Positions 8,612 through 22,500 of a DNA stretch of 64,000 nt are shown here, piece by piece; the stretch's first letter is position 1; each line of letters opens with the position of its first letter. Both the position numbers and the translations under genes were made by a program. Source of the stretch: Eledone cirrhosa (Eukaryota > Mollusca > Cephalopoda > Octopoda > Eledonidae); NCBI GenBank assembly GCA_964016885.1, contig OZ024743.1:185424962-185488961 (forward strand), given 5' to 3'. The notes beneath the pieces were generated by a model. It had not been told where the DNA came from, ran no database searches, and was given only the letters and a program-made list of their open reading frames with translations.

Positions 8612-8786
8612 GGTACCACAAAACATCCAGCACACACTTTAAATGTGGTTGGGGTTAGAAAGGGCATCCAACTGTTGAAACCAGCCAGAAACAGTCCTAT
8701 ATGAACGAGACATGGTCACCCAACCCAATTTACCACTAAATGGGACAAACCCGTATAAGCCATGCTAGATGGAAGATAGACATTAA
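8612..8786 (+). mobile_element. SINE-like element, diverged copy
   Basis: The segment contains GTTGGGGTTAGAAAGGGCATCCA and, near its end, CCATGCTAGATGGAAG followed by GACATTAAATGATGATG. From memory, modules with an AAGGGCATCCA core, a CCATGCTAGCATGGAA-like block and a (GAT)n tail are common in cephalopod genomes. I do not see a convincing tRNA-derived A/B box promoter here, so the 5' head may be missing or too diverged. Family name unknown. Confidence 0.55.

Positions 8787-8860
<74 letters not shown>
8787..8860 (+). repeat. (GAT)n microsatellite tail of the SINE-like element
   Basis: About 24 uninterrupted GAT/ATG units directly attached to the SINE-like module, as expected for a 3' tail that has expanded. 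Confidence 0.95.
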
Positions 8861-9290
8861 ACGAAACAACATGAGCCAACAATTGCTCCCTTACATGCTC
8901 TCTCAACCTACGAGAAATAATTACTAATTTTGCCTCAAATTACACTCTACCATCTTAGAAGAGAACACACTAAAGTTGTTCTATGTTCTTTGCATGGTGA
9001 TTTGTAGTTTCACTTTCATTTTCACTTTTGTAGCTTGTTAGGTTTTTTGATTGGCATGCTTATTGAAAAAATATTTTGAATGTTTATAGTAGTGCAACCT
9101 ACTCGATGATGAGACAAATTTCATGTTTCCCATCTCTCTAGCTAGTATCAAAGTGAAAGTGAAGCACTAAACTCAGAGATCGTTCCCCTTGCACATGGGA
9201 AAAATGGGATGGCCATGACAGGAATTATTTTGGTCATATGCTTGCTCAATCAAGGCTGATCTGGAGCTAATCAGCAACAACAAGAATGAC
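8861..9290. other. Unique spacer between the SINE tail and the satellite array
   Basis: No gene, RNA or known repeat was recognised. It contains an imperfect inverted repeat (TTTCACTTTCATTTTCACTTTTG at 9008-9030 against CAAAGTGAAAGTGAAGC at 9148-9164). It ends abruptly at the first satellite monomer. Confidence 0.5.
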
Positions 9291-12199
9291 TTACAATGTT
9301 GGTGAGTGAGATTCTAGTATGGCATAAACGTTAACAGTGTTGGTGAGTGAGATTCTAGTATGGCATAAACGTTAACAGTGTTGGTGAGTCAGATTCTAGT
9401 ATGGCATAAACGTTAACAGTGTTGGTGAGTCAGATTCTAGCATGGCATAAACGTTAACAGTGTTGTTGAGTGAGATTCTAGCATGGCATAAACGTTAACA
9501 GTGTTGTTGAGTGAGATTCTAGTATGGCATAAACGTTAACAGTGTTGGTGAGTGAGATTCTAGTATGGCATAAACGTTAACAGTGTTGGTGAGTGAGATT
9601 CTAGTATGGCATAAACGTTAACAGTGTTGGTGAGTGAGATTCTAGTATGGCATAAACGTTAACAGTGTTGGTGAGTGAGATTCTAGCATGGCATAAACGT
9701 TAACAGTGTTGGTGAGTCAGATTCTAGTATGGCATAAACGTTAACAGTGTTGGTGAGTGAGATTCTAGTATGGCATAAACGTTAACAGTGTTGGTGAGTG
9801 AGATTCTAGTATGGCATAAACGTTAACAGTGTTGTTGAGTGAGATTCTAGTATGGCATAAACGTTAACAGTGTTGGTGAGTCAGATTCTAGCATGGCATA
9901 AACGTTAACAGTGTTGTTGAGTGAGATTCTAGTATGGCATAAACGTTAACAGTGTTGGTGAGTGAGATTCTAGCATGGCATAAACGTTAACAGTGTTGGT
10001 GAGTGAGATTCTAGCATGACATAAACGTTAACAGTGTTGGTGAGTGAGATTCTAGTATGGCATAAACGTTAACAGTGTTGGTGAGTGAGATTCTAGTATG
10101 GCATAAACGTTAACAGTGTTGGTGAGTCAGATTGTAGCATGGCATAAACGTTAACAGTGTTGGTGAGTGAGATTCTAGTATGGCATAAACGTTAACAGTG
10201 TTGGTGAGTGAGATTCTAGCATGGCATAAACGTTAACAATGTTGTTGAGTCAGATTCTAGTATGGCATAAACGTTAACTGTGTTGGTGAGTGAGATTCTA
10301 GTATGGCATAAACGTCAACAGTGTTGGTGAGTCAGATTCTAGTATGGCATAAACGTTAACAATGTTGTTGAGTCAGATTCTAGTATGGCATAAACGTTAA
10401 CTGTGTTGGTGAGTGAGATTCAAGTATGGCATAAACGTCAACAGTGTTGGTGAATCAGATTCTAGTATGGCATAAACGTTAACAGTGTTGGTGAGTCAGA
10501 TTGTAGCATGGCATAAACGTTAACAGTGTTGGTGAGTGAGATTCTAGCATGACATAAACGTTAACAGTGTTGGTGAGTGAGATTCTAGTATGGCATAAAC
10601 GTTAACAGTGTTGGTGAGTCAGATTCTAGCATGGCATAAACGTTAACAGTGTTGGTGAGTAAGATTCTAGTATGGCATAAACGTTACCAGTGTTGGTGAG
10701 TGAGAATCTAGTATGGCATAAACGTTAACAGTGTTGTTGAGTGAGATTCTAGCATGGCATACACGTTAACAGTGTTGTTGAGTGACATTCTGGTATGGCA
10801 TACACGTTAACAGTGTTGTTGAGTGAGATTCTAGTATGGCATAAACGTTAACAGTGTTGTTGAGTGAGATTCTAGCATGGCATACACGTTAACAGTGTTC
10901 GTGAGTGAGATTCTAGTATGGCATAAACGTTAACAGTGTTGTTGAGTGAGATTCTAGTATGGCATACACGTTAACAGTGTTCGTGAGTGAGATTCTAGTA
11001 TGGCATAAACGTTAACAGTGTTGGTGAGTGAGATTCTAGTATGGCATACACGTTAACAGTGTTCGTGAGTGAGATTCTAGTATGGCATAAACGTTAACAG
11101 TGTTGGTGAGTGAGATTCTAGTATGGCATAAACGTTAACAGTGTTCGTGAGTGAGATTCTAGTATGGCATAAACGTTAACAGTGTTGTTGAGTGAGATTC
11201 TAGCATGGCATACACGTTAACAGTGTTGGTGAGTGAGATTCTAGCATGGCATAAACGTTAACAGTGTTGTTGAGTGAGATTCTAGTATGGAATAAACGTT
11301 AACAGTGTTGATGAGTGAGATTCTAGCATGGCATAAACGTTAACAGTGTTGGTGAGTGAGATTCTAGTATGGCATAAACGTTAACAGAGTTGGTGAGCGA
11401 GATTCTAGTATGGCATAAACGTTAACAGTGTTGTTGAGTGAGATTCTAGCATGGCATAAACGTTAACAGTGTTGTTGAGTGAGATCCTAGTATGGCATAA
11501 ACGTTAACAGTGTTGTTGAGTGAGATTCTAGTATGGCATAAACGTTAACAGTGTTGGTGAGTGAGATTCTAGTATGGCATAAACGTTAACAGTGTTGTTG
11601 AGTGAGATTCTAGTATGGCATAAACGTTAACAGTGTTGGTGAGTGAGATTCTAGTATGGCATAAACGTTAACAGTGTTGGTGAGTGAGATTCTAGTATGG
11701 CATACACATTAACAGTGTTGTTGATTGAGATTCTAGTATGGCATACACATTAACAGTGTTGTTGAGTGAGATTCTAGTATGGCATAAACGTTAACAGTGT
11801 TGGTGAGTGAGATTCTAGCATGGCATAAACGTTAACAGTGTTGGTGAGTGAGATTCTAGTATGGCATAAACATTAACAGAGTTGGTGAGTGAGATTCTAG
11901 TATGGCATAAACGTTAACAGTGTTGTTGAGTGAGATTCTAGCATGGCATAAACGTTAACAGTGTTGTTGAGTGAGATCCTAGTATGGCATAAACGTTAAC
12001 AGTGTTGTTGAGTGAGATTCTAGTATGGCATAAACGTTAACAGTGTTGGTGAATGAGATTCTAGCATGGCATAAACGTTAACAGTGTTGGTGAGTGAGAT
12101 TCTAGTATCGCATAAACGTTAACAGTGTTGGTGAGTAAGATTCTAGTATGGCATAAACGTTAACAGTGTTGGTGAGTCAGATTCTAGCATGGCATAAAC

Positions 12200-15100
12200 G
12201 TTAACAGTGTTGGTGAGTAAGATTCTAGTATGGCATAAACGTTACCAGTGTTGGTGAGTGAGAATCTAGTATGGCATAAACGTTAACAGTGTTGTTGAGT
12301 GAGATTCTAGCATGGCATACACGTTAACAGTGTTGTTGAGTGAGATTCTAGTATGGCATAAACGTTAACAGTGTTGTTGAGTGAGATTCTAGCATGGCAT
12401 ACACGTTAACAGTGTTCGTGAGTGAGATTCTAGTATGGCATAAACGTTAACAGTGTTGTTGAGTGAGATTCTAGTATGGCATAAACGTTAACAGTGTTGG
12501 TGAGTGAGATTCTAGTATCGCATAAACGTTAACAGTGTTGGTGAGTAAGATTCTAGTATGGCATAAACGTTAACAGTGTTGGTGAGTCAGATTCTAGCAT
12601 GGCATAAACGTTAACAGTGTTGGTGAGTAAGATTCTAGTATGGCATAAACGTTACCAGTGTTGGTGAGTGAGAATCTAGTATGGCATAAACGTTAACAGT
12701 GTTGTTGAGTGAGATTCTAGCATGGCATACACGTTAACAGTGTTGTTGAGTGACATTCTGGTATGGCATACACGTTAACAGTGTTGTTGAGTGAGATTCT
12801 AGTATGGCATAAACGTTAACAGTGTTGTTGAGTGAGATTCTAGCATGGCATACACGTTAACAGTGTTCGTGAGTGAGATTCTAGTATGGCATAAACGTTA
12901 ACAGTGTTGTTGAGTGAGATTCTAGTATGGCATACACGTTAACAGTGTTCGTGAGTGAGATTCTAGTATGGCATAAACGTTAACAGTTTTGGTGAGTGAG
13001 ATTCTAGTATGGCATACACGTTAACAGTGTTCGTGAGTGAGATTCTAGTATGGTATAAACGTTAACAGTGTTGGTGAGTGAGATTCTAGTATGGCATAAA
13101 CGTTAACAGTGTTCGTGAGTGAGATTCTAGTATGGCATAAACGTTAACAGTGTTGTTGAGTGAGATTCTAGCATGGCATACACGTTAACAGTGTTGGTGA
13201 GTGAGATTCTAGCATGGCATAAACGTTAACAGTGTTGTTGAGTGAGATTCTAGTATGGAATAAACGTTAACAGTGTTGATGAGTGAGATTCTAGCATGGC
13301 ATAAACGTTAACAGTGTTGGTGAGTGAGATTCTAGTATGGCATAAACGTTAACAGAGTTGGTGAGCGAGATTCTAGTATGGCATAAACGTTAACAGTGTT
13401 GTTGAGTGAGATTCTAGCATGGCATAAACGTTAACAGTGTTGTTGAGTGAGATCCTAGTATGGCATAAACGTTAACAGTGTTGTTGAGTGAGATTCTAGT
13501 ATGGCATAAACGTTAACAGTGTTGGTGAGTGAGATTCTAGTATGGCATAAACGTTAACAGTGTTGGTGAGTGAGATTCTAGTATGGCATACACATTAACA
13601 GTGTTGTTGATTGAGATTCTAGTATGGCATACACATTAACAGTGTTGTTGAGTGAGATTCTAGTATGGCATAAACGTTAACAGTGTTGGTGAGTGAGATT
13701 CTAGCATGGCATAAACGTTAACAGTGTTGGTGAGTGAGATTCTAGTATGGCATAAACATTAACAGAGTTGGTGAGTGAGATTCTAGTATGGCATAAACGT
13801 TAACAGTGTTGTTGAGTGAGATTCTAGCATGGCATAAACGTTAACAGTGTTGTTGAGTGAGATCCTAGTATGGCATAAACGTTAACAGTGTTGTTGAGTG
13901 AGATTCTAGTATGGCATAAACGTTAACAGTGTTCGTGAGTGAGATTCTAGTATGGCATAAACGTTAACAGTGTTGTTGAGTGAGATTCTAGTATGGCATA
14001 CACGTTAACAGTGTTCGTGAGTGAGATTCTAGTATGGCATAAACGTTAACAGTGTTGGTGAGTGAGATTCTAGTATGGCATACACGTTAACAGTGTTCGT
14101 GAGTGAGATTCTAGTATGGCATAAACGTTAACAGTGTTGGTGAGTGAGATTCTAGTATGGCATAAACGTTAACAGTGTTGATGAGTGAGATTCTAGCATG
14201 GCATAAACGTTAACAGTGTTGGTGAGTGAGATTCTAGTATGGCATAAACGTTAACAGAGTTGGTGAGCGAGATTCTAGTATGGCATAAACGTTAACAGTG
14301 TTGTTGAGTGAGATTCTAGCATGGCATAAACGTTAACAGTGTTGTTGAGTGAGATCCTAGTATGGCATAAACGTTAACAGTGTTGTTGAGTGAGATTCTA
14401 GTATGGCATAAACGTTAACAGTGTTGGTGAGTGAGATTCTAGTATGGCATAAACGTTAACAGTGTTGTTGAGTGAGATTCTAGTATGGCATAAACGTTAA
14501 CAGTGTTGGTGAGTGAGATTCTAGTATGGCATAAACGTTAACAGTGTTGGTGAGTGAGATTCTAGTATGGCATACACATTAACAGTGTTGTTGATTGAGA
14601 TTCTAGTATGGCATACACATTAACAGTGTTGTTGAGTGAGATTCTAGTATGGCATAAACGTTAACAGTGTTGGTGAGTGAGATTCTAGCATGGCATAAAC
14701 GTTAACAGTGTTGGTGAGTGAGATTCTAGTATGGCATAAACATTAACAGAGTTGGTGAGTGAGATTCTAGTATGGCATAAACGTTAACAGTGTTGTTGAG
14801 TGAGATTCTAGCATGGCATAAACGTTAACAGTGTTGTTGAGTGAGATCCTAGTATGGCATAAACGTTAACAGTGTTGTTGAGTGAGATTCTAGTATGGCA
14901 TAAACGTTAACAGTGTTGGTGAATGAGATTCTAGCATGGCATAAACGTTAACAGTGTTGGTGAGTGAGATTCTAGTATCGCATAAACGTTAACAGTGTTG
15001 GTGAGTAAGATTCTAGTATGGCATAAACGTTAACAGTGTTGGTGAGTCAGATTCTAGCATGGCATAAACGTTAACAGTGTTGGTGAGTAAGATTCTAGTA

Positions 15101-15550
15101 TGGCATAAACGTTACCAGTGTTGGTGAGTGAGAATCTAGTATGGCATAAACGTTAACAGTGTTGTTGAGTGAGATTCTAGCATGGCATACACGTTAACAG
15201 TGTTGTTGAGTGACATTCTGGTATGGCATACACGTTAACAGTGTTGTTGAGTGAGATTCTAGTATGGCATAAACGTTAACAGTGTTGTTGAGTGAGATTC
15301 TAGCATGGCATACACGTTAACAGTGTTCGTGAGTGAGATTCTAGTATGGCATAAACGTTAACAGTGTTGTTGAGTGAGATTCTAGTATGGCATAAACGTT
15401 AACAGTGTTGGTGAGTGAGATTCTAGTATCGCATAAACGTTAACAGTGTTGGTGAGTCAGATTCTAGCATGGCATAAACGTTAACAGTGTTGGTGAGTAA
15501 GATTCTAGTATGGCATAAACGTTACCAGTGTTGGTGAGTGAGAATCTAGT
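12200..15550 (+). repeat. Higher-order block, 70-monomer (2870 bp) period with an embedded 10-monomer duplication
   Basis: The rare variant GTTACCAG occurs at 12241, 12651, 15111 and 15521. The spacings 12241-15111 and 12651-15521 are both 2870 (70 monomers), and 12241-12651 and 15111-15521 are both 410 (10 monomers). A 410-bp duplication was therefore copied as part of the larger 2870-bp unit. A further GTTACCAG at 10683 lies 38 monomers before the first. Confidence 0.8.
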
Positions 15551-18500
15551 ATGGCATAAACGTTAACAGTGTTGTTGAGTGAGATTCTAGCATGGCATAC
15601 ACGTTAACAGTGTTGTTGAGTGACATTCTGGTATGGCATACACGTTAACAGTGTTGTTGAGTGAGATTCTAGTATGGCATAAACGTTAACAGTGTTGTTG
15701 AGTGAGATTCTAGCATGGCATACACGTTAACAGTGTTCGTGAGTGAGATTCTAGTATGGCATAAACGTTAACAGTGTTGGTGAGTGAGATTCTAGTATGG
15801 CATACACGTTAACAGTGTTCGTGAGTGAGATTCTAGTATGGTATAAACGTTAACAGTGTTGGTGAGTGAGATTCTAGTATGGCATAAACGTTAACAGTGT
15901 TCGTGAGTGAGATTCTAGTATGGCATAAACGTTAACAGTGTTGTTGAGTGAGATTCTAGCATGGCATACACGTTAAGAGTGTTGGTGAGTGAGATTCTAG
16001 CATGGCATAAACGTTAACAGTGTTGTTGAGTGAGATTCTAGTATGGAATAAACGTTAACAGTGTTGATGAGTGAGATTCTAGCATGGCATAAACGTTAAC
16101 AGTGTTGGTGAGTGAGATTCTAGTATGGCATAAACGTTAACAGAGTTGGTGAGCGAGATTCTAGTATGGCATAAACGTTAACAGTGTTGTTGAGTGAGAT
16201 TCTAGCATGGCATAAACGTTAACAGTGTTGTTGAGTGAGATCCTAGTATGGCGTAAACGTTAACAGTGTTGTTGAGTGAGATTCTAGTATGGCATAAACG
16301 TTAACAGTGTTGGTGAGTGAGATTCTAGTATGGCATAAACGTTAACAGTGTTGTTGAGTGAGATTCTAGTATGGCATAAACGTTAACAGTGTTGGTGAGT
16401 GAGATTCTAGTATGGCATAAACGTTAACAGTGTTGGTGAGTGAGATTCTAGTATGGCATACACATTAACAGTGTTGTTGATTGAGATTCTAGTATGGCAT
16501 AAACGTTAACAGTGTTGGTGAGTGAGATTCTAGTATGGCATAAACGTTAACAGTGTTGGTGAGTGAGATTCTAGCATGGCATAAACGTTAACAGTGTTGG
16601 TGAGTGAGATTCTAGTATGGCATAAACATTAACAGAGTTGGTGAGTGAGATTCTAGTATGGCATAAACGTTAACAGTGTTGTTGAGTGAGATTCTAGCAT
16701 GGCATAAACGTTAACAGTGTTGTTGAGTGAGATCCTAGTATGGCATAAACGTTAACAGTGTTGTTGAGTGAGATTCTAGTATGGCATAAACGTTAACAGT
16801 GTTGGTGAGTGAGATTCTATCATGGCATAAACGTTAACAGTGTTGGTGAGTGAGATTCTAGTATCGCATAAACGTTAACAGTGTTGGTGAGTAAGATTCT
16901 AGTATGGCATAAACGTTAACAGTGTTGGTGAGTGAGATTCTAGTATGGCATAAACGTTAACAGTGTTGGTGAGTGAGATTCTAGTATGGCATAAACGTTA
17001 ACAGTGTTGGTGAGTGAGATTCTAGTATGGCATAAACGTTAACAGTGTTGGTGAGTCAGATTCTAGTATGGCATAAACGTTAACAGTGTTGGTGAGTGAG
17101 ATTCTAGTATGGCATAAACGTTAACAATGTTGGTGAGTCAGATTCTAGCATGGCATAAACGTTAACCGTTTTGTTGAGTCAGATTCTAGTATGGCATAAA
17201 CGTTAACAGTGTTGGTGAGTGAGATTCTAGTATGGCATAAACGTTAACAGTGTTGTTGAGTGAGATTCTAGTATGGCATAAACGTTAACAGTGTTGGTGA
17301 GTGAGATTCTAGTATGGCATAAACGTTAACAGTGTTGGTGAGTGAGATTCTAGTATGGCATAAACGTTAACAGTGTTGGTGAGTCAGATTCTAGTATGGC
17401 ATAAACGTTAACAGTGTTGAGTGAGATTCTAGTATGGCATAAACGTTAACAGTGTTGGTGAGTCAGATTCTAGTATGGCATAAACGTTAACAGTGTTGGT
17501 GAGTCAGATTCTAGTATGGCATAAACGTTAACAGTGTTGGTGAGTCAGATTCTAGCATGGCATAAACGTTAACAGTGTTGTTGAGTGAGATTCTAGCATG
17601 GCATAAACGTTAACAGTGTTGTTGAGTGAGATTCTAGTATGGCATAAACGTTAACAGTGTTGGTGAGTGAGATTCTAGTATGGCATAAACGTTAACAGTT
17701 TTAGTGAGTGAGATTCTAGTATGGCATAAACGTTAACAGTGTTGGTGAGTGAGATTCTAGTATGGCATAAACGTTAACAGTGTTGGTGAGTGAGATTCTA
17801 GCATGGCATAAACGTTAACAGTGTTGGTGAGTCAGATTCTAGTATGGCATAAACGTTAACAGTGTTGGTGAGTGAGATTCTAGTATGACATAAACGTTAA
17901 CAGTGTTGGTGAGTCAGACTCTAGCATGGCATAAACGTTAACAGTGTTGTTGAGTGAGATTCTAGTATGGCATAAACGTTAAAGGTGTTGGTGAGTCAGA
18001 TTCTAGCATGGCATAAACGTTAACAGTGTTGTTGAGTGAGATTCTAGTATGGCATAAACGTTAACAGTGTTGGTGAGTGAGATTCTAGCATGGCATAAAC
18101 GTTAACACTGTTGGTGAGTGAGATTCTAGTATGGAATAAACGTTAACAGTGTTGGTGAGTGAGATTCTAGTATGGCATAAACGTTAACAGTGTTGGTGAG
18201 TGAGATTCTAGCATGGCATAAACGTTAACAGTTTTGTTGAGTCAGATTCTAGTATGGCATAAACGTTAACAGTGTTGGTGAGTGAGATTCTAGTATGGCA
18301 TAAACGTTAACAGTGTTGGTGAGTGAGATTCTAGTATGGCATAAACGTTAACAGTGTTGGTGAGTCAGATTGTAGCATGGCATAAACGTTAACAGTGTTG
18401 GTGAGTGAGATTCTAGCATGACATAAACGTTAACAGTGTTGGTGAGTGAGATTCTAGAATGGCATAAACGTTAACAGTGTTGGTGAGTAAGATTCTAGTA

Positions 18501-19559
18501 TGGCATAAACGTTACCAGTGTTGGTGAGTGAGATTCTAGTATGGCATAAACGTTAACAGTGTTGTTGAGTGAGATTCTAGCATGGCATACACGTTAACAG
18601 TGTTGTTGAGTGACATTCTGGTATGGCATACACGTTAACAGTGTTGTTGAGTGAGATTCTAGTATGGCATAAACGTTAACAGTGTTGTTGAGTGAGATTC
18701 TAGCATGGCATACACGTTAACAGTGTTGGTGAGTGAGATTCTAGTATGGCATAAACGTTAACAGTGTTGTTGAGTGAGATTCTAGTATAGCATACACGTT
18801 AACAGTGTTCGTGAGTGAGATTCTAGTATGGCATAAACGTTAACAGTGTTGGTGAGTGAGATTCTAGTATGGCATAAACGTTAACAGAGTTGGTGAGCGA
18901 GATTCTAGTATGGCATAAACGTTAACAGTGTTGTTGAGTGAGATTCTAGCATGGCATAAACGTTAACAGTGTTGTTGAGTGAGATCCTAGTATGGCATAA
19001 ACGTTAACAGTGTTGTTGAGTGAGATTCTAGTATGGCATAAACGTTAACAGTGTTGGTGAGTGAGATTCTAGTATGGCATAAACGTTAACAGTGTTGTTG
19101 AGTGAGATTCTAGTATGGCATAAACGTTAACAGTGTTGGTGAGTGAGATTCTAGTATGGCATAAACGTTAACAGTGTTGGTGAGTGAGATTCTAGTATGG
19201 CATACACATTAACAGTGTTGTTGATTGAGATTCTAGTATTGCATACATATTAACAGTGTTGTTGAGTGAAATTCTAGTATGGCATAAACGTTAACAGTGT
19301 TGGTGAGTGAGATTCTAGCATGGCATAAACGTTAACAGCGTTGGTGAGTGAGATTCTAGTATGGCATAAACATTAACAGAGTTGGTGAGTGAGATTCTAG
19401 TATGGCATAAACGTTAACAGTGTTGTTGAGTGAGATTCTAGCATGGCATAAACGTTAACAGTGTTGTTGAGTGAGATCCTAGTATGGCATAAACGTTAAC
19501 AGTGTTGTTGAGTGAGATTCTAGTATGGCATAAACGTTAACAGTGTTGGTGAGTGAGAT

Positions 19560-22500
19560 TCTAGCATGGCATAAACGTTAACAGTGTTGGTGAGTGAGAT
19601 TCTAGTATCGCATAAACGTTAACAGTGTTGGTGAGTAAGATTCTAGTATGGCATAAACGTTAACAGTGTTGGTGAGTGAGATTCTAGTATGGCATAAACG
19701 TTAACAGTGTTGGTGAGTGAGATTCTAGTATGGCATAAACGTTAACAGTGTTGGTGAGTGAGATTCTAGTATGGCATAAACGTTAACAGTGTTGGTGAGT
19801 CGGATTCTAGTATGGCATAAACGTTAACAGTGTTGGTGAGTGAGATTCTAGTATGGCATAAACGTTAACAATGTTGGTGAGTCAGATTCTAGCATGGCAT
19901 AAACGTTAACCGTTTTGTTGAGTCAGATTCTAGTATGGCATAAACGTTAACAGTGTTGGTGAGTGAGATTCTAGTATGGCATAAACGTTAACAGTGTTGT
20001 TGAGTGAGATTCTAGTATGGCATAAACGTTAACAGTGTTGTTGAGTGAGATTCTAGCATGGCATAAACGTTAACAGTGTTGGTGAGTGAGATTCTAGCAT
20101 GACATAAACGTCAACAGTGTTGTTGAGCGAGATTCTAGCATGGCATAAACGTTGACAGTGTTGGTGAGTGAGATTCTAGCATGGCATAAACGTTGACAGT
20201 ATTGGTGAGTGAGATTCTAGTATGGCATAAACGTTAACAGTGTTGTTGAGTGAGATTCTAGCATGGCATAAACGTTAACAGTGTTGGTGAGTGAGATTCT
20301 AGTATGGCATAAATGTTAACAGAGTTGGTGAGTGAGATTCTAGTATGGCATAAACGTTAACAGTGTTGTTGAGTGAGATTCTAGCATGGCATAAACGTTA
20401 ACAGTGTTGTTGAGTGAGATCCTAGTATAGCATAAACGTTAACAGTGTTGTTGAGTGAGATTCTAGTATGGCATAAACGTTAACAGTGTTGTTGAGTGAG
20501 ATTCTAGCATGGCATACACGTTAACAGTGTTGTTGAGTGAGATTCTAGTATGGCATACACGTTAACAGTGTTGTTGAGTGAGATTCTAGTATGGCATAAA
20601 CGTTAACAGTGTTGGTGAGTGAGATTCTAGTATGGCATAAACGTTAACAGTGTTGTTGAGTGAGATTCTAGTATAGCATACACGTTAACAGTGTTCGTGA
20701 GTGAGATTCTAGTATGGCATAAACGTTAACAGTGTTGTTGAGTGAGATTCTAGTGTGGCATACACGTTAACAGTGTTCGTGAGTGAGATTCTAGTATGGC
20801 ATAAACGTTAACAGTGTTGGTGAGTGAGATTCTAGTATGGCATACACGTTAACAGTGTTCGTGAGTGAGATTCTAGTATGGCATAAACGTTAACAGTGTT
20901 GGTGAGTGAGATTCTAGTATGGCATAAACGTCAACAGTGTTGGTGAGTTAGATTCTAGTATGGCATAAACGTTAACAGTGTTGGTGAGTGAGATTCTAGT
21001 ATGGCATAAACGTTAACAGTGTTGGTGAGTGAGATTCTAGCATGACATAAACGTTAACAGTGTTGGTGAGTGAGATTCTAGTATGGCATAAACGTTAATA
21101 GTGTTGGTGAGTGAGATTCTAGCATGGCATAAACGTTAACAGAGTTGGTGAGCGAGATTCTAGTATGGCATAAACGTTAACAGTGTTGTTGAGTGAGATT
21201 CTAGCATGGCATAAACGTTAACAGTGTTGTTGAGTGAGATCCTAGTATGGCATAAACGTTAACAGTGTTGTTGAGTGAGATTCTAGTATGGCATAAACGT
21301 TAACAGTGTTGGTGAGTGAGATTCTAGTATGGCATAAACGTTAACAGTGTTGTTGAGTGAGATTCTAGTATGGCATAAACGTTAACAGTGTTGTTGAGTG
21401 AGATTCTAGTGTGGCATACACGTTAACAGTGTTCGTGAGTGAGATTCTAGTATGGCATAAACGTTAACAGTGTTGGTGAGTGAGATTCTAGTATGGCATA
21501 CACGTTAACAGTGTTCGTGAGTGAGATTCTAGTATGGCATAAACGTTAACAGTGTTGGTGAGTGAGATTCTAGTATGGCATAAACGTCAACAGTGTTGGT
21601 GAGTTAGATTCTAGTATGGCATAAACGTTAACAGTGTTGGTGAGTGAGATTCTAGTATGGCATAAACGTTAACAGTGTTGGTGAGTGAGATTCTAGCATG
21701 ACATAAACGTTAACAGTGTTGGTGAGTGAGATTCTAGTATGGCATAAACGTTAATAGTGTTGGTGAGTGAGATTCTAGCATGGCATAAACGTTAACAGTG
21801 TTGGTGAGTAAGATTCTAGCATGGCATAAACGTTAACAGTGTTGGTGAGTGAGATTCTAGTATGGCATAAACGTTAACAGTGTTGTTGAGTGAGATTCTA
21901 GCTTGGCATACACGTTAACAGTGTTGTTGAGTGACATTCTAGTATGGCATACACGTTAACAGTGTTGTTGAGTGAGATTCTAGTATGGCATAAACGTTAA
22001 CACTGTTGTTGAGTGAGATTCTAGCATGGCATACACGTTAACAGTGTTGTTGAGTGAGATTCTAGTATGGCATACACGTTAACAGTGTTGTTGAGTGAGA
22101 TTCTAGTATGGCATAAACGTTAACAGTGTTGGTGAGTGAGATTCTAGTATGGCATAAACGTTAACAGTGTTGTTGAGTGAGATTCTAGTATAGCATACAC
22201 GTTAACAGTGTTCGTGAGTGAGATTCTAGCATGGCATAAACGTTAACAGTGTTGTTGAGTGAGATTCTAGTATGGCATACACGTTAACAGTGTTCGTGAG
22301 TGAGATTCTAGTATGGCATAAACGTTAACAGTGTTGGTGAATGAGATTCTAGTATGGCATACACGTTAACAGTGTTCGTGAGTGAGATTCTAGTATGGCA
22401 TAAACGTTAACAGTGTTGGTGAGTGAGATTCTAGTATGGCATAATCGTTAACAGTGTTCGTGAGTGAGATTCTAGTATGGCATAAACGTTAACAGTGTTG

